From positions 1-46,301 of the forward strand of contig JAKOXG010000021.1 in the NCBI GenBank assembly GCA_029781115.1: 46,301 nucleotides of DNA, in the 5' to 3' direction. Origin of the DNA: Candidatus Cloacimonadota bacterium. Lineage in GTDB: Bacteria; Cloacimonadota; Cloacimonadia; Cloacimonadales; Cloacimonadaceae. Positions 15,586 through 25,400 of this stretch are shown one piece after another. Numbering within the stretch: the first letter of the stretch is position 1; each line of letters opens with the position of its first letter. The notes below the pieces were generated by a model that saw only the letters and a program-made list of their open reading frames with translations, ran no database searches and had not been told where the DNA came from. Both the position numbers and the translations under genes were made by a program.

Positions 15586-16623
15586 ATGTCTTTCTTCAAT
15601 ATATTTGGACACATGACAAACGATGTTGCCATCGACCTTGGCACGGCCAACACGCTTGTATATAAAAAGACGTCCGGGGTTGTGATCAATGAACCCTCCG
15701 TGGTCGCTGTATCCACGGATAACAAGAAGATTATCGCCATCGGTCAGCAGGCCAAGGCGATGTTGGGCAAAAATCCCGACGAAGTGAGGGTGATCAAGCC
15801 CCTCAAAGACGGAGTGATAGCAGATTTTCAAGTAACCGAGCTCTTGCTGCGGAATCTGATCATGAGAGCGCAGAAAAAGCGTCTTTTGGTGCGTCCCCGG
15901 GTGATCGTTTGCGTGCCTTCCGGCATCACAGAAGTGGAAAAGCGTGCCGTGCGTGATAGCGCCCTGCATGCGGGTGCCCGTGAAGTTTATCTGATCAGTG
16001 AGCCGGTGGCTTCCGCTATTGGTGCGGATTTGCCCATCGAACAGGCCTGTGGCAACATGGTGATGGACATCGGCGGCGGCACCAGTGAAATTGCCGTGAT
16101 TTCGCTCTCACACATCGTGGTGCACAATTCCATCCGCGTGGGTGGCGATAAATTGGACATCGACATCATCAACTATCTCAGGAAGAAAAACAACCTCCAC
16201 GTGGGCTTGCAGACCGCTGAGCAGATCAAGATGGAGATCGGTTCTGCCTATCCCCTCAAAGAAGAGCTCACCATGGATGTGCGCGGCAGGGACGTCGTGA
16301 GTGGCTTCCCCGTGACGCTGAAGATTTCCAGTGAAGAAATCCGTGAAGCCATCAGCGAAACCATTGCCACCATGATAGATGCCATCAAGCGTCTTTTGGA
16401 ACGCACTGCCCCGGAACTCTCGGCAGACATCGCCGAGCACGGCATCTTCCTCACCGGAGGCGGAGCCTTGCTAAAGGGTTTGGATGAAAAGATTTGCAAG
16501 ACTGTAGACCTGCCCGTGCATGTGGTTCCCGATCCGCTGGAATGCGTGGTGAAGGGTGCCGGCAGAGTGTTGGACGATGTAGACCGCTATAAGAAGGTAT
16601 TGATCAAGCGTATCGAAGATTGA
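15586..16623 (+). CDS. mreB: Rod-shape determining actin homologue MreB
   Basis: The 345-residue protein has the MreB/actin ATP-binding elements: AIDLGTANTLVY (phosphate 1), VMDIGGGTSEIAVIS (phosphate 2) and FLTGGGALLKGLDE (adenosine motif). It forms membrane-associated filaments that guide the elongation machinery encoded downstream. I chose ATG 15586 (MSFFNIFGHMTNDVAIDL) over an upstream in-frame ATG at 15535 because AGAGGT lies 6 nt before it and the length fits the family. It is the first gene of mreB-mreC-mreD-mrdA-rodA. Confidence 0.96.
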   Translation: MSFFNIFGHMTNDVAIDLGTANTLVYKKTSGVVINEPSVVAVSTDNKKIIAIGQQAKAMLGKNPDEVRVIKPLKDGVIADFQVTELLLRNLIMRAQKKRLLVRPRVIVCVPSGITEVEKRAVRDSALHAGAREVYLISEPVASAIGADLPIEQACGNMVMDIGGGTSEIAVISLSHIVVHNSIRVGGDKLDIDIINYLRKKNNLHVGLQTAEQIKMEIGSAYPLKEELTMDVRGRDVVSGFPVTLKISSEEIREAISETIATMIDAIKRLLERTAPELSADIAEHGIFLTGGGALLKGLDEKICKTVDLPVHVVPDPLECVVKGAGRVLDDVDRYKKVLIKRIED

Positions 16624-16701
16624 GCTTTTCAGCCCAAGCTCAGAAGAAAAGCGCATGAATACAAGTAACAACACGGCGTCTGTAATGGGGATTTTGGCCG
16701 G

Positions 16702-17457
16702 ATGATCAAACAGTATATTGTTCCCATCATCCTGTTTATCCTCTGCTTGATGATGCTGATCGGCTCTGTGGAGAGCCGAAGAGCCCGGGCGGAGTTCATC
16801 GGCAAAACCGTGCTCTATCCTTTTACTCATTCCATCCATGCCATGCGCAGCAACAAAGAGCTAAAGACAGAGCTGACCAAGCTGCGCGAGCAATTGGCCA
16901 GCGAAACGCTGAAAAACCTGAGATTGCAAAACGAGCTGAAGCTGTATGATTGGGCGGCTTCTGTGGCTATAGATGAGGGTTTGAGTGATTTTGAGACCTG
17001 TGAGGTGATCGGGTATTCGGGGGCTTTCCAACAGCGCAACCTGATCGTGAACAAGGGTTCTATCAAAGGGATAAAGATCGAGAGCCCGGTGGTTTCTGCT
17101 ACCGGAATTGTGGGTAAAGTGATCAATGTTGCCCAGACCTATAGCGTGGTGATGCCCTTTAGCAATCCGGATTTTCAGATGCCGGTGATGGACAAAAACA
17201 CCAGTGTACAGGGGATTTTGCAATCCGATATCCGCGGTACCGTGAGCATGAATATGATCAGGCTGGGCTCGCAGATCAGTGTGGGCGATACGATCGTAAC
17301 CTCCAACCTGTCACAGCTTTATCCCAAAGCATATCCCGTGGGGACGGTGCAAAGAATCAAGGAATCCAGCGACAACCTCTTCATCAGTGCCGAATTGGCT
17401 CCCTTCACTCAAGTGGAAAACCTGGAGCACGTCTTTGTGCTCAGGAGGCAGAGATGA
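16702..17457 (+). CDS. mreC: Rod-shape determining protein MreC
   Basis: A 251-residue bitopic membrane protein: a transmembrane segment at about 5-22, a coiled-coil stretch (about 50-82, KELKTELTKLREQLASE), then the beta-rich periplasmic MreC domain (IVNKGSIKGI, PVVSATGIVGKV, GDTIVTSNLSQLYPKAYPVG). It scaffolds PBP2 and RodA in the elongasome. The gene lies 78 bp after mreB and its stop overlaps the mreD start (ATGA). No strong Shine-Dalgarno is visible. A 16-codon frame (16655-16705) overlaps its start and might couple translation. Confidence 0.94.
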   Translation: MIKQYIVPIILFILCLMMLIGSVESRRARAEFIGKTVLYPFTHSIHAMRSNKELKTELTKLREQLASETLKNLRLQNELKLYDWAASVAIDEGLSDFETCEVIGYSGAFQQRNLIVNKGSIKGIKIESPVVSATGIVGKVINVAQTYSVVMPFSNPDFQMPVMDKNTSVQGILQSDIRGTVSMNMIRLGSQISVGDTIVTSNLSQLYPKAYPVGTVQRIKESSDNLFISAELAPFTQVENLEHVFVLRRQR

Positions 17458-17948
17458 TCTTAAGAGGCATCTGGTCTTGGTTTTTTGGCCTGATCTTTCT
17501 CTATATCCAGATTATGCTGATGCCGGCGATCAGTATTGCGGAGTGGATCCCCAACATCCTGCTGCCTTGGGCGGTGTTCATGATCTGGACGCGGCCCCGC
17601 GATATGGCTCTGATCGTGAGCTTTATCATCATGACGATGTATGATACCACGCAGCCTGCGCTCTTTGGCTACAGTCCGCTGCTGTTTTTGATTATCGGCT
17701 TGTCTATCAGCGAGGTGCGCAAACCTTTTGAGGCGGAGAGCAAAGCGGCGATGATGATCTCATTGGTGATGGCAAATCTGATCTGGTTTTTGTCGTTGTG
17801 GCTGGCTTTGGGGATCACATATGGCTTCTCCCTGCGCCTGGCGACCATGAACCTGATCGCCTTTATCTACAATCTGGTCATCAGCTTTGTCGTGTTTTGG
17901 CTGCTGTATTATGCCTCACGCCTGAGATTGGTAAGGGTAGATGAATAG
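17454..17948 (+). CDS. mreD: Rod-shape determining membrane protein MreD
   Basis: The 164 residues are mostly hydrophobic with about five predicted membrane helices (for example WSWFFGLIFLYIQIMLMP, SFVVFWLLYYAS), the size and layout of MreD. Identity is supported mainly by position between mreC and the PBP2 gene, because MreD diverges quickly. It overlaps mreC by 4 bp and the PBP2 gene by 8 bp. It acts in the inner membrane with MreC. Confidence 0.9.
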   Translation: MILRGIWSWFFGLIFLYIQIMLMPAISIAEWIPNILLPWAVFMIWTRPRDMALIVSFIIMTMYDTTQPALFGYSPLLFLIIGLSISEVRKPFEAESKAAMMISLVMANLIWFLSLWLALGITYGFSLRLATMNLIAFIYNLVISFVVFWLLYYASRLRLVRVDE

Positions 17949-19833
17949 AAGCACTTCCGCCTTTTCCTTGAAGATACTTCTCTGCCTGCTTTTTCTGTTT
18001 TTGTTTGGAGCCCTGTTTCGTCTGCAGGTGATCAAGGGCAGCTATTACCGCCGTATTGCCGAAAATAACTTCGTGCGCATCCGCAGGGTAACTGCCACCA
18101 GGGGTGAGATTTACGACGTCAAATATCGTCCCATCGTGATCAATATCCCTTCGCATGACCTCTATCTGATCAGCGGCAGAGTGAAGAACATCGACGCACT
18201 CGGCGTCTTCTTGAAAACCAACTTTGGCATCGAAAAGGAAGAGCTGCACAACCTCATTTTCCAACAACGCTTTAAGACCTATGAAGAGATCATGCTGGTG
18301 GATAATATATCCTACGAGACGATGCTGGCGCTGTCTGAGAGGCTGAACTATTTTCCGGAGCTGGTCTTCCGCAGTGGAACCACACGTGAATACCTCTATC
18401 CAAACCACTTTACCGGCTATGTGGGACGCATCAACGAGGATGAATTCAAGCGCTATCGTCAGGAGGATTATTCGCTCAATGGCTATATCGGCAAGGGCGG
18501 ACTGGAGAAATACTATGAGATTCTGCTGCGCGGCAGGGATGGGAAGCAGATTATCCAAGTGGATGCCCGGGGACAGAACTTGGGCTTTTTCCGCACCGAT
18601 GCGGATGTGGCGCCGATCAATGGGCTTTCCCTGGTTTTGAGTATAGACAACGACCTGCAAAGCTTTGTCCAGGAATGCTTTCCCTATGCAAGCAGGGGCG
18701 CCATCGTGGTTTCCAATATCAAGGATGGCGGGATTTTGGCCTATGCCAGCAATCCGAGCTACGATCCCAACGTCTTCATGCAGAGGATCAGTCCGGATCA
18801 ATGGGCAGAGCTCAATCGGCCTGAGAGGCCACTTTTGGATCGAGTCTGCCAGGGTGCTTACCCTCCCGGTTCTGTGTTCAAGCCTGTGACCGCGGCGGAA
18901 GGCCTTGAGGCTGGGCTTATCAATAGAAATACACTGTTGGCCCCCTGTACAGGTGGCATGAAGATAGGTAACAGGTTTTTCAAGTGTTGGTCGAGCCATG
19001 GGCATGGGCGCACCAATGTTGTGGATGCGCTCAGAGTCTCTTGTGACGTCTTTTTTTATGATCTCATCAGCAGGATTCCACTGGACGATGCTTGGCGGCA
19101 TGCCGTTTCCTGTGGCGTAGTAAACCGCACGGGGATTGATCTTCCGGGTGAAAGATCGGGTTCATATCCCAACACTGAATGGTATAAAAAGCGTCTGGGG
19201 CGCAGCAAAGGTTTGCAGGGCTATAAAGCCAATCTTTCCATCGGACAGGGTGAGGTGCTCACTACACCGCTGCAGATCAATACTCTCTATGCGGCGATTG
19301 CGCGGGGCGGGTATTGGATCCAGCCTCACTTTTTGGTGAGGACTTTGGGGCGTGGAAAGTTGAGTCGTGAACAGGTGCAGCCCCTTGATAAACATAGCTT
19401 TGGCTGGAGTCAGAGCACGGTAAAAGCCATCCAGGATGGCCTTTGGGCGGTGACCAATGCGCCCGGCGGAACGGGCAGAGCCTTCAATGTGCCCGGCGTA
19501 ACAACTTACGGCAAGACCGGCTCTGCAGAAAACGCCATGGGCAAGACCACGCATGCTTGGTTCACAGGTTATATCGTGACGGATAAGCCTGAGATCGTGA
19601 TCACCGTCTTTTTGGAAAATGCAGGTGGGGGAGGAGCGGTGGCGGCGCCAATTGCCAGCCGCATTGCAAACTATTATGTGGGCAATATCGACCGCTTCAA
19701 AGCACCCGCACCTATCCCGGATCAATTTAGAGATTTGGAAGGTGAAGATGAGAACGGGATGGAGGAGGGTTTCCCGCATCCCAGCCCGCATGAAGATCCC
19801 GCAGCGGTGGTTCCTGCTGAGGAGGATGCTTAA
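17941..19833 (+). CDS. mrdA: Penicillin-binding protein 2 (elongation transpeptidase)
   Basis: A 630-residue class B PBP. It has one N-terminal membrane anchor (about 8-27), a pedestal/dimerisation domain (~50-240) and a transpeptidase domain with the three signature motifs: S311-V-F-K314 in PPGSVFKP, S367-C-D369 (the second motif in its PBP2 form) and K525-T-G527 in YGKTGSAEN. It cross-links peptidoglycan during lateral wall growth with RodA, the next gene. The C-terminal ~45 residues are acidic and proline-rich and probably disordered. It overlaps mreD by 8 bp and its TAA directly abuts the rodA GTG start. Confidence 0.96.
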   Translation: MNRSTSAFSLKILLCLLFLFLFGALFRLQVIKGSYYRRIAENNFVRIRRVTATRGEIYDVKYRPIVINIPSHDLYLISGRVKNIDALGVFLKTNFGIEKEELHNLIFQQRFKTYEEIMLVDNISYETMLALSERLNYFPELVFRSGTTREYLYPNHFTGYVGRINEDEFKRYRQEDYSLNGYIGKGGLEKYYEILLRGRDGKQIIQVDARGQNLGFFRTDADVAPINGLSLVLSIDNDLQSFVQECFPYASRGAIVVSNIKDGGILAYASNPSYDPNVFMQRISPDQWAELNRPERPLLDRVCQGAYPPGSVFKPVTAAEGLEAGLINRNTLLAPCTGGMKIGNRFFKCWSSHGHGRTNVVDALRVSCDVFFYDLISRIPLDDAWRHAVSCGVVNRTGIDLPGERSGSYPNTEWYKKRLGRSKGLQGYKANLSIGQGEVLTTPLQINTLYAAIARGGYWIQPHFLVRTLGRGKLSREQVQPLDKHSFGWSQSTVKAIQDGLWAVTNAPGGTGRAFNVPGVTTYGKTGSAENAMGKTTHAWFTGYIVTDKPEIVITVFLENAGGGGAVAAPIASRIANYYVGNIDRFKAPAPIPDQFRDLEGEDENGMEEGFPHPSPHEDPAAVVPAEEDA

Positions 19834-21051
19834 GTGTTCAACCGCAAGAAGTTTGACTGGGTCCTGGCTTCGCTGCTGATCATCCTCATCGTGATGGGCT
19901 GCATCGCTATCTATTCTGCCAGCACCACCATCATCGGCAAGCATCACAGCACCGAAAACCATTGGTGGAAGCAGATCATCTTTGCCGTTATCTCCCTCAC
20001 GGCTGTGGTGTTGCTGCTCAAACTGCCCATGCCGATCTTTGACATCCTCATCGTGCCGCTCTTTGTCGTCAATATGTTAGCCTTGATCGGGGTGCTGTTT
20101 GTGCCTGCTGCCGGTGGAGCGCACCGCTGGTTCAGCTTCTTTGGGCTTCACTATCAGCCCTCGGAGAGTGCCAAGCTACTTTCGGTGCTGCTGGTTGCCC
20201 GGGTGATTTCCAAAGAAAATCTCACGGAATTGAGGCAAGTAGCCTATGGAATTGCCCTCATGACCATACCTGTAGTGCTGATCCTGATGGAGCCGGACTT
20301 TGGAACCTCCCTGGTCTTTGTCTTTTCGCTTTTGGTGATGTTTATCGCTGCTGATGTGCCTCTGTATTACATTCTCTTGATCATTTCGCCGGTGCTGAGC
20401 ATAGTGTCTTCTTTGCATTGGCTCGCTGTGGTGGTCTGGATTTTGGTGTTTGTGTTTCTGCTCATCCGGATGGGGCTTTCCTGGATTGCCATCACCATCA
20501 GCGGCATCATCAACGTCTTTCTGGCGCTCATCATGCCCGTCTTTTGGAACGGACTCAAGGATTATCAACAGGAGCGCATCCTCACCTTCCTGGATCCCAC
20601 GCGTGATCCTCTGGGGGCTGGCTATCAGATCATCCAGGCCAAGATCGCTATCGGCAGCGGCGGCTTTGCGGGCAAGGGCTGGCTGATGGGGACGCAGAAA
20701 AACATGAACTTCCTGCCGGAACATCACACAGACTTCATTTTCAGCGTGATCGGTGAGGAGTTTGGCTTTTTGGGCAGTATTCTGCTGCTGACTGTGTTTG
20801 CTCTTTTCTTTTGGAGGTTGGCACATGCTATTCCGGAGATCAAGGTGCGGGAAAGAAAAGTTGCCACCGCCGGCATTTTGGCTTATCTTATGATTCAAAG
20901 CTTTATCAACATTGGGATGAATGTTGGCATCGTGCCAGTTACGGGAGTTCCCCTGCTTTTCATCAGCTATGGGGGTTCCAGCCTATTGATCAACAGCTTG
21001 GCAGTGGGCGTCGTACTGAAATATCTTAATGAACGGGGATTTATAAAATGA
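19834..21051 (+). CDS. rodA: SEDS peptidoglycan glycosyltransferase RodA
   Basis: A 405-residue polytopic membrane protein with about ten hydrophobic helices. SEDS hallmarks are present: RWFSFFGLHYQPSESAKL, MEPDFGTSLVF, LPEHHTDFIFSVIGEEFGF and VPLLFISYGGSS. RodA polymerises lipid II glycan strands in complex with PBP2. The start is GTG at 19834, directly after the PBP2 stop, with GAGGAGG about 8 nt upstream. Its last codons overlap the lipoprotein ATG (ATGA). Confidence 0.95.
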   Translation: MFNRKKFDWVLASLLIILIVMGCIAIYSASTTIIGKHHSTENHWWKQIIFAVISLTAVVLLLKLPMPIFDILIVPLFVVNMLALIGVLFVPAAGGAHRWFSFFGLHYQPSESAKLLSVLLVARVISKENLTELRQVAYGIALMTIPVVLILMEPDFGTSLVFVFSLLVMFIAADVPLYYILLIISPVLSIVSSLHWLAVVVWILVFVFLLIRMGLSWIAITISGIINVFLALIMPVFWNGLKDYQQERILTFLDPTRDPLGAGYQIIQAKIAIGSGGFAGKGWLMGTQKNMNFLPEHHTDFIFSVIGEEFGFLGSILLLTVFALFFWRLAHAIPEIKVRERKVATAGILAYLMIQSFINIGMNVGIVPVTGVPLLFISYGGSSLLINSLAVGVVLKYLNERGFIK

Positions 21052-21650
21052 GAAAACTACTTTTGGCCGCAATCGCCATGATGACGCTGCTGTTGAGTTC
21101 CTGCTTTGTGAGCTCCAGCCTGGTCTTTAATGAATCACAGACCAAGGGCTTGCCAAACCTTATCGCCAATCCTGGATTTGACCCCTATTCTCTGGACGCA
21201 GCCACCGCACTGCAAGGCTGGAGGGTAGACCATGACCCACCCGACGCCGAGGGAGACAATGTGGTGATAGACACAAACGTCGCCCTGGAAGGCAAGACCA
21301 GCGTCCGCATCGATGCCGCAGAATATGCTACCATCATCATCTCAGACCCTTTTGAAGTGATTCGCTATGGCGGCTACTTTATCAAGGCAAATGTCCGTTC
21401 AGACTCCTCAGAAAGGCCGGAAGTTGTGCTCAGATACATTACTTTCAAGGATGACGGCAAGATCTACAACCGCTTCCGATCCAAGATCCGCACCTCTGAA
21501 GAATGGAAAGAAGGCACCATCAGCGCCGGTTTCATCAAGCCCGGTGTGAGCTTTGGCCGTGTGGCAATCCTGGTGCCGCCCTTCAAAGACGGTTCAGTGT
21601 GGATCGATGACGTCGGTTGCTGGAAGGTGCACCACTTCAGGATAGACTGA
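21048..21650 (+). CDS. Lipoprotein with carbohydrate-binding-like beta-sandwich
   Basis: A 200-residue protein with a type II signal peptide and a lipobox LLSSC (Cys19 would be acylated). The mature part (NLIANPGFDPYS, LQGWRV, GKTSVRIDA, SVWIDDVGCW) follows the pattern of CBM4/9-like beta-sandwich domains, in which N-P-G-F opens the first strand and W-I-D-D closes the last. Binding of a cell-wall or envelope glycan is a reasonable guess given its coupling to rodA, but no function is established. It overlaps rodA by 4 bp and dtd by 1 bp. Confidence 0.8.
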   Translation: MRKLLLAAIAMMTLLLSSCFVSSSLVFNESQTKGLPNLIANPGFDPYSLDAATALQGWRVDHDPPDAEGDNVVIDTNVALEGKTSVRIDAAEYATIIISDPFEVIRYGGYFIKANVRSDSSERPEVVLRYITFKDDGKIYNRFRSKIRTSEEWKEGTISAGFIKPGVSFGRVAILVPPFKDGSVWIDDVGCWKVHHFRID

Positions 21651-22087
21651 TGCGCGTGATAATGCAAAGAGTCCTCAAAGCCTCCGTGAGCGTGGAAGGC
21701 AAGGTCGTGGGCGCTATCCGGGATGGACTGCTGCTCTTTGTGGGCTTTGGCCGTGAAGATGAAGAAGAGGTACTGGACACCGCGGTGGACAAAATCCTCA
21801 ACCTGCGCATCTTTTCCGACGAAAATGGCAAGCTGAACCGCTCCCTCCTGGATGAAAACTACTCCATCCTGGCCATCTCGCAGTTTACGCTCTATGCAAA
21901 CTGCACCAGGGGACGCAGGCCGGACTTTACCAAAGCAGCCCAGCCAGACAAGGCTTCGCACCTCTTTGAGCTCTTCAAAACCAAGCTGAAAGAGAAGGGC
22001 GTGCACACCGAGAGCGGAATATTCGCCGCCGATATGCTGGTGGAACTCATCAACGACGGGCCGGTGACCATCAGCTTGGAATTTTAG
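21650..22087 (+). CDS. dtd: D-aminoacyl-tRNA deacylase
   Basis: A 145-residue Dtd homologue that hydrolyses D-aminoacyl-tRNA and so keeps D-amino acids out of proteins. Both active-site motifs are seen: SQFTLYA (SQFTL motif) and NDGPVTISLEF (the NxGPV/T motif at the C-terminus). I chose ATG 21650 (MRVIMQRVLKASV), the canonical Dtd start, over an upstream in-frame codon at 21617. TGATG overlaps the lipoprotein stop. Its location in a wall-synthesis operon fits with cells that handle D-amino acids, though this is only an association. Confidence 0.95.
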   Translation: MRVIMQRVLKASVSVEGKVVGAIRDGLLLFVGFGREDEEEVLDTAVDKILNLRIFSDENGKLNRSLLDENYSILAISQFTLYANCTRGRRPDFTKAAQPDKASHLFELFKTKLKEKGVHTESGIFAADMLVELINDGPVTISLEF

Positions 22088-22455
22088 TATCATACCATAC
22101 ACAGAGGGTTGGGGCGGGCTCCTGAAAGCTGTTCAGGCAGGAAAATCCCCCGTTTGTCGCATCCGCATGTCAAGAAATACGCCTGCTACAGCTTTTCTTT
22201 ACCTTTCATAACTGCCCAATTATCACAACGTTGCCCAGCTGTCAATTCAGCTGTAATAAATACGAGGGGGAATAGTTCTGAAAAGTCCTTGACACGATGG
22301 TTGGAGATTATAAACTTGAACTTAGTTCATTTTGACTGTGTCATCATATTTAGGTTGGTGATGCATAGCCGTTCTCTTCAAGCAACCTGAGCAAACAATA
22401 TGTCGGATGCCAATCCCGACCAACATTTAGATTTACAGCAAAAAGGAGATTTCTT
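22088..22455 (+). promoter_or_regulatory. Intergenic leader of the giant secreted protein
   Basis: 368 bp without a convincing gene. TTGACA (22289-22294) with TATAAA (22309-22314, 14-bp spacer) is a suboptimal promoter candidate. Near the gene, GTCGG...CCGAC (about 22399-22417) can form a hairpin, followed by AAAAGGAGAT as the ribosome site. No terminator for the mre operon is obvious after dtd. Confidence 0.35.
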
Positions 22456-25400
22456 ATGCGCCGAATCTTTCTGTTAGTTATGGCTTTAGCCATGCTGTTG
22501 CCAGTAGTTACAGGCCTCAATGCCACAGAGGTAACCATTGGCACTGGAGATGAAACAGCTCGCTATCCCTTTGATTTCTACTGGAAAAACTCACTCTATC
22601 AGTGTTTGTATTTTCCGGATGAATTGGGGTTTGTCAGCGGCACAATCACTCAACTCAAGTTTTACAACAATTTCTCAAGTGCAGACATCGCGGATAAACC
22701 CGTCAGGATATGGTTGGGAAGCACCCAACTGAATGACCTCAGCGGTGGGTTTATTCCAGCGTCGCAGCTTACCTTGGTGTATGATGGTGTGATGACTTTC
22801 CCCACGGGCACAAACACCATCACCTTCAATCTACAAACGCCCTACATGCATACGCCGGGCAACTTGGTGCTCTATGCGCAACGCGTCATGGACAGCCAAT
22901 ACTTCTCTTCAACAAACTACTTCCAGTGTCAGTCTGGTACCGCAGGTCGTGCTCGCTATCTGCGTTCAGACTCCACCACTTATGATCCCAACAACCCGGA
23001 TAATGGAACTGCGACTGTGCAATTCCCCCAAGTTACCATCGTTTACACTGCCCAAGCTATTGATAATGACATCAGCGCCAACGGGATATCCGGGACTTTG
23101 ACACCCAACCAGGACCAACCCACACCCTACGTGATAACCGTCAGAAACAATGGTTTAAACGCTCAGTCCGATTATCAGGTGAAGCTCAAAGACACCAATG
23201 GCGTGGAGCTTGCCAGCGCTGCCGGGCCTGCCATTGCCAGCCAGGAAAGCATGGATGTTACCCTGTTTTGGACGCCCGCGACGCTCGGCCCCATGGGTAT
23301 CTACGGCGAGGTGGTGATGGCTGGCGATGAGATTGATCTCAACAACCAGACCCGAACGCTCAACGTCGACGTTCAGCCTCCGGGCACCATCACTGTCACT
23401 ATTGGCACTGGCTTGTCTTCAAATAGTGCCACCGGAACGCCCACTCCCTACGGGACAAGATACAAAAACTTCCATCAACAGTATCTCTACACCGCTCAAG
23501 AAATAATTGATGGTGGAGGAATACCCGGTCCCATCACCTCTTTGGCCTTTGAAGTGTATGCTCTAAACGAATGCTTGCCCATGGCAAACTTCAAGATCAG
23601 GCTCAAACACACCGACCAAACAGCGCTCACCACCAGCTTTGAAACCGGTGATTACACCCAAGTGTTCTTCCAGGAAAGCTTTTTGCCGGAGGTCGGCTGG
23701 AACTACCACAACTTTGATTCCCCCTTCATCTGGGATGGCACCTCAAACATCCTGGTAGATATCGTCACAACCATGATCGACGAGGCTTACACCCAAAATG
23801 CCAGTGTCCCCTACACTCCCACTTCAGGAACCTACACCAGCTTGAGATACCAAAGCAACACCGTTGATGCCGAGACCGCCACGGCAACCGGATCCCGCAG
23901 CTACAATCGTGCCAACATCAGATTTGGACAGAGCACCACCGTCACCGTCAGTGGACACGTAGTGGGCAGTGATGACCCAACCCTGGCTTTGGAAGGTGCA
24001 AACGTGCTCTTGCAAGGTCCCTTGACCTACAGCGGCGTCACCAACGCCCAAGGCAACTTTAGCATCTCTGAAGTGTTGAGTGGCAATGAGTATACTTACA
24101 CCATCACTCTGGAAGGTTATGATGAGCTTGTTGGAACGGTGTTTGTGGGCTCTACAAACCACGATTTGGGCACCTTGATCGTTCCCGAAGCCACCAACCC
24201 TCCGCGTAACGTGACCGCCCTGGTATCAGACGACAACACCCAGGTCAACCTCATGTGGCGTCCTCCCGGTGCAGGCGGTGGCGGAATTGGATTTGTGGAA
24301 GACTTTGAATTTGATGATGGCGGTTGGGAATCCAGTGGCTACGGTGACTGGGAATGGACAAACGAGTATGATGTCTCCCAGTATGTAGACATTGACACCC
24401 ACACAGACCAGCCACCGCAGACGGCTCACAGTGGCACCGGAATGTGGGGCACCAAGATTCACAGCGGCTACAGCAACTCCGGCGCATGGTCCTACCTGCG
24501 TAAGACCTTCAACCTCTCTGGGATACCTCAGCCTGTGCTCAGCTTTTGGCACTACATGGATGGTTACAACACCTGGGATTATGGCTTCATCAAGGTAAAT
24601 GGAACCCATGTCTGGGGAGCTCAAAACGCAGCTGTATTCATGCCCTGGCAGGAGCTCACCATTGATCTCTCCCAGTGGGCAGACGAGACCCAGGTAGAGA
24701 TCAGCTTTGAATGGTATGCCACCACCACCGTGTCCTATGCCGGCTGGTATATTGATGACCTGTATGTGGGTCAAGCCCTCAGCAAGCATGTCCACTTTGC
24801 AAACCACGCTCCCAGAAAGCTGCTCCGCTCCAATCTCAGCGAGGAAGAAGGAGCACGCTTGATGGCTCCAAAAAGAATCGCCCAAAGCCTGAGCAGGCCC
24901 GTAGACAGGACGGACAGCCGTGTCCATCTCGGCTACAAGGTGTGGAGACTCATTGCCGGTAACGAGCAAAATGAAGACAGCTGGACTCTGCTTACCGCAG
25001 ACACCATCACCGACACCACCTTCGTAGACCCCGCCTGGGGAACCTTGCCTGATAGCGTATACAGATGGGTGGTGAAAGCGGTTTATACAAACGGCGTCAC
25101 CAGCGTCTCCTCCTTCTCAAACAGATTGACCATCTTGAGAAGCGACCTCGCAGCAAACTCCCTGAGCGGCAACCTCACGCCCACAGCCGGTATGGCCAAT
25201 CCTTACACCATAGAGGTGCAAAACACGGGCACAGACCCGCAACTTGGCACAGCCTACACCGTGAAGCTGATGCAGTCTGTAGCGGATGGCGATGACGTGG
25301 AATTGGTAAGCCTGCCCGGAGTAGACCTCGCACCCGGTGCAACGCACAACTTTGTCGCCTCTTGGACTCCCGCCGCAGAAGGCCAGGCAACCATCTACGG

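Noticed and set aside
17881-19101. 406-residue minus-strand ORF opposite the PBP2 gene
   Set aside because: Shadow of a certain transpeptidase gene in a GC-rich region.
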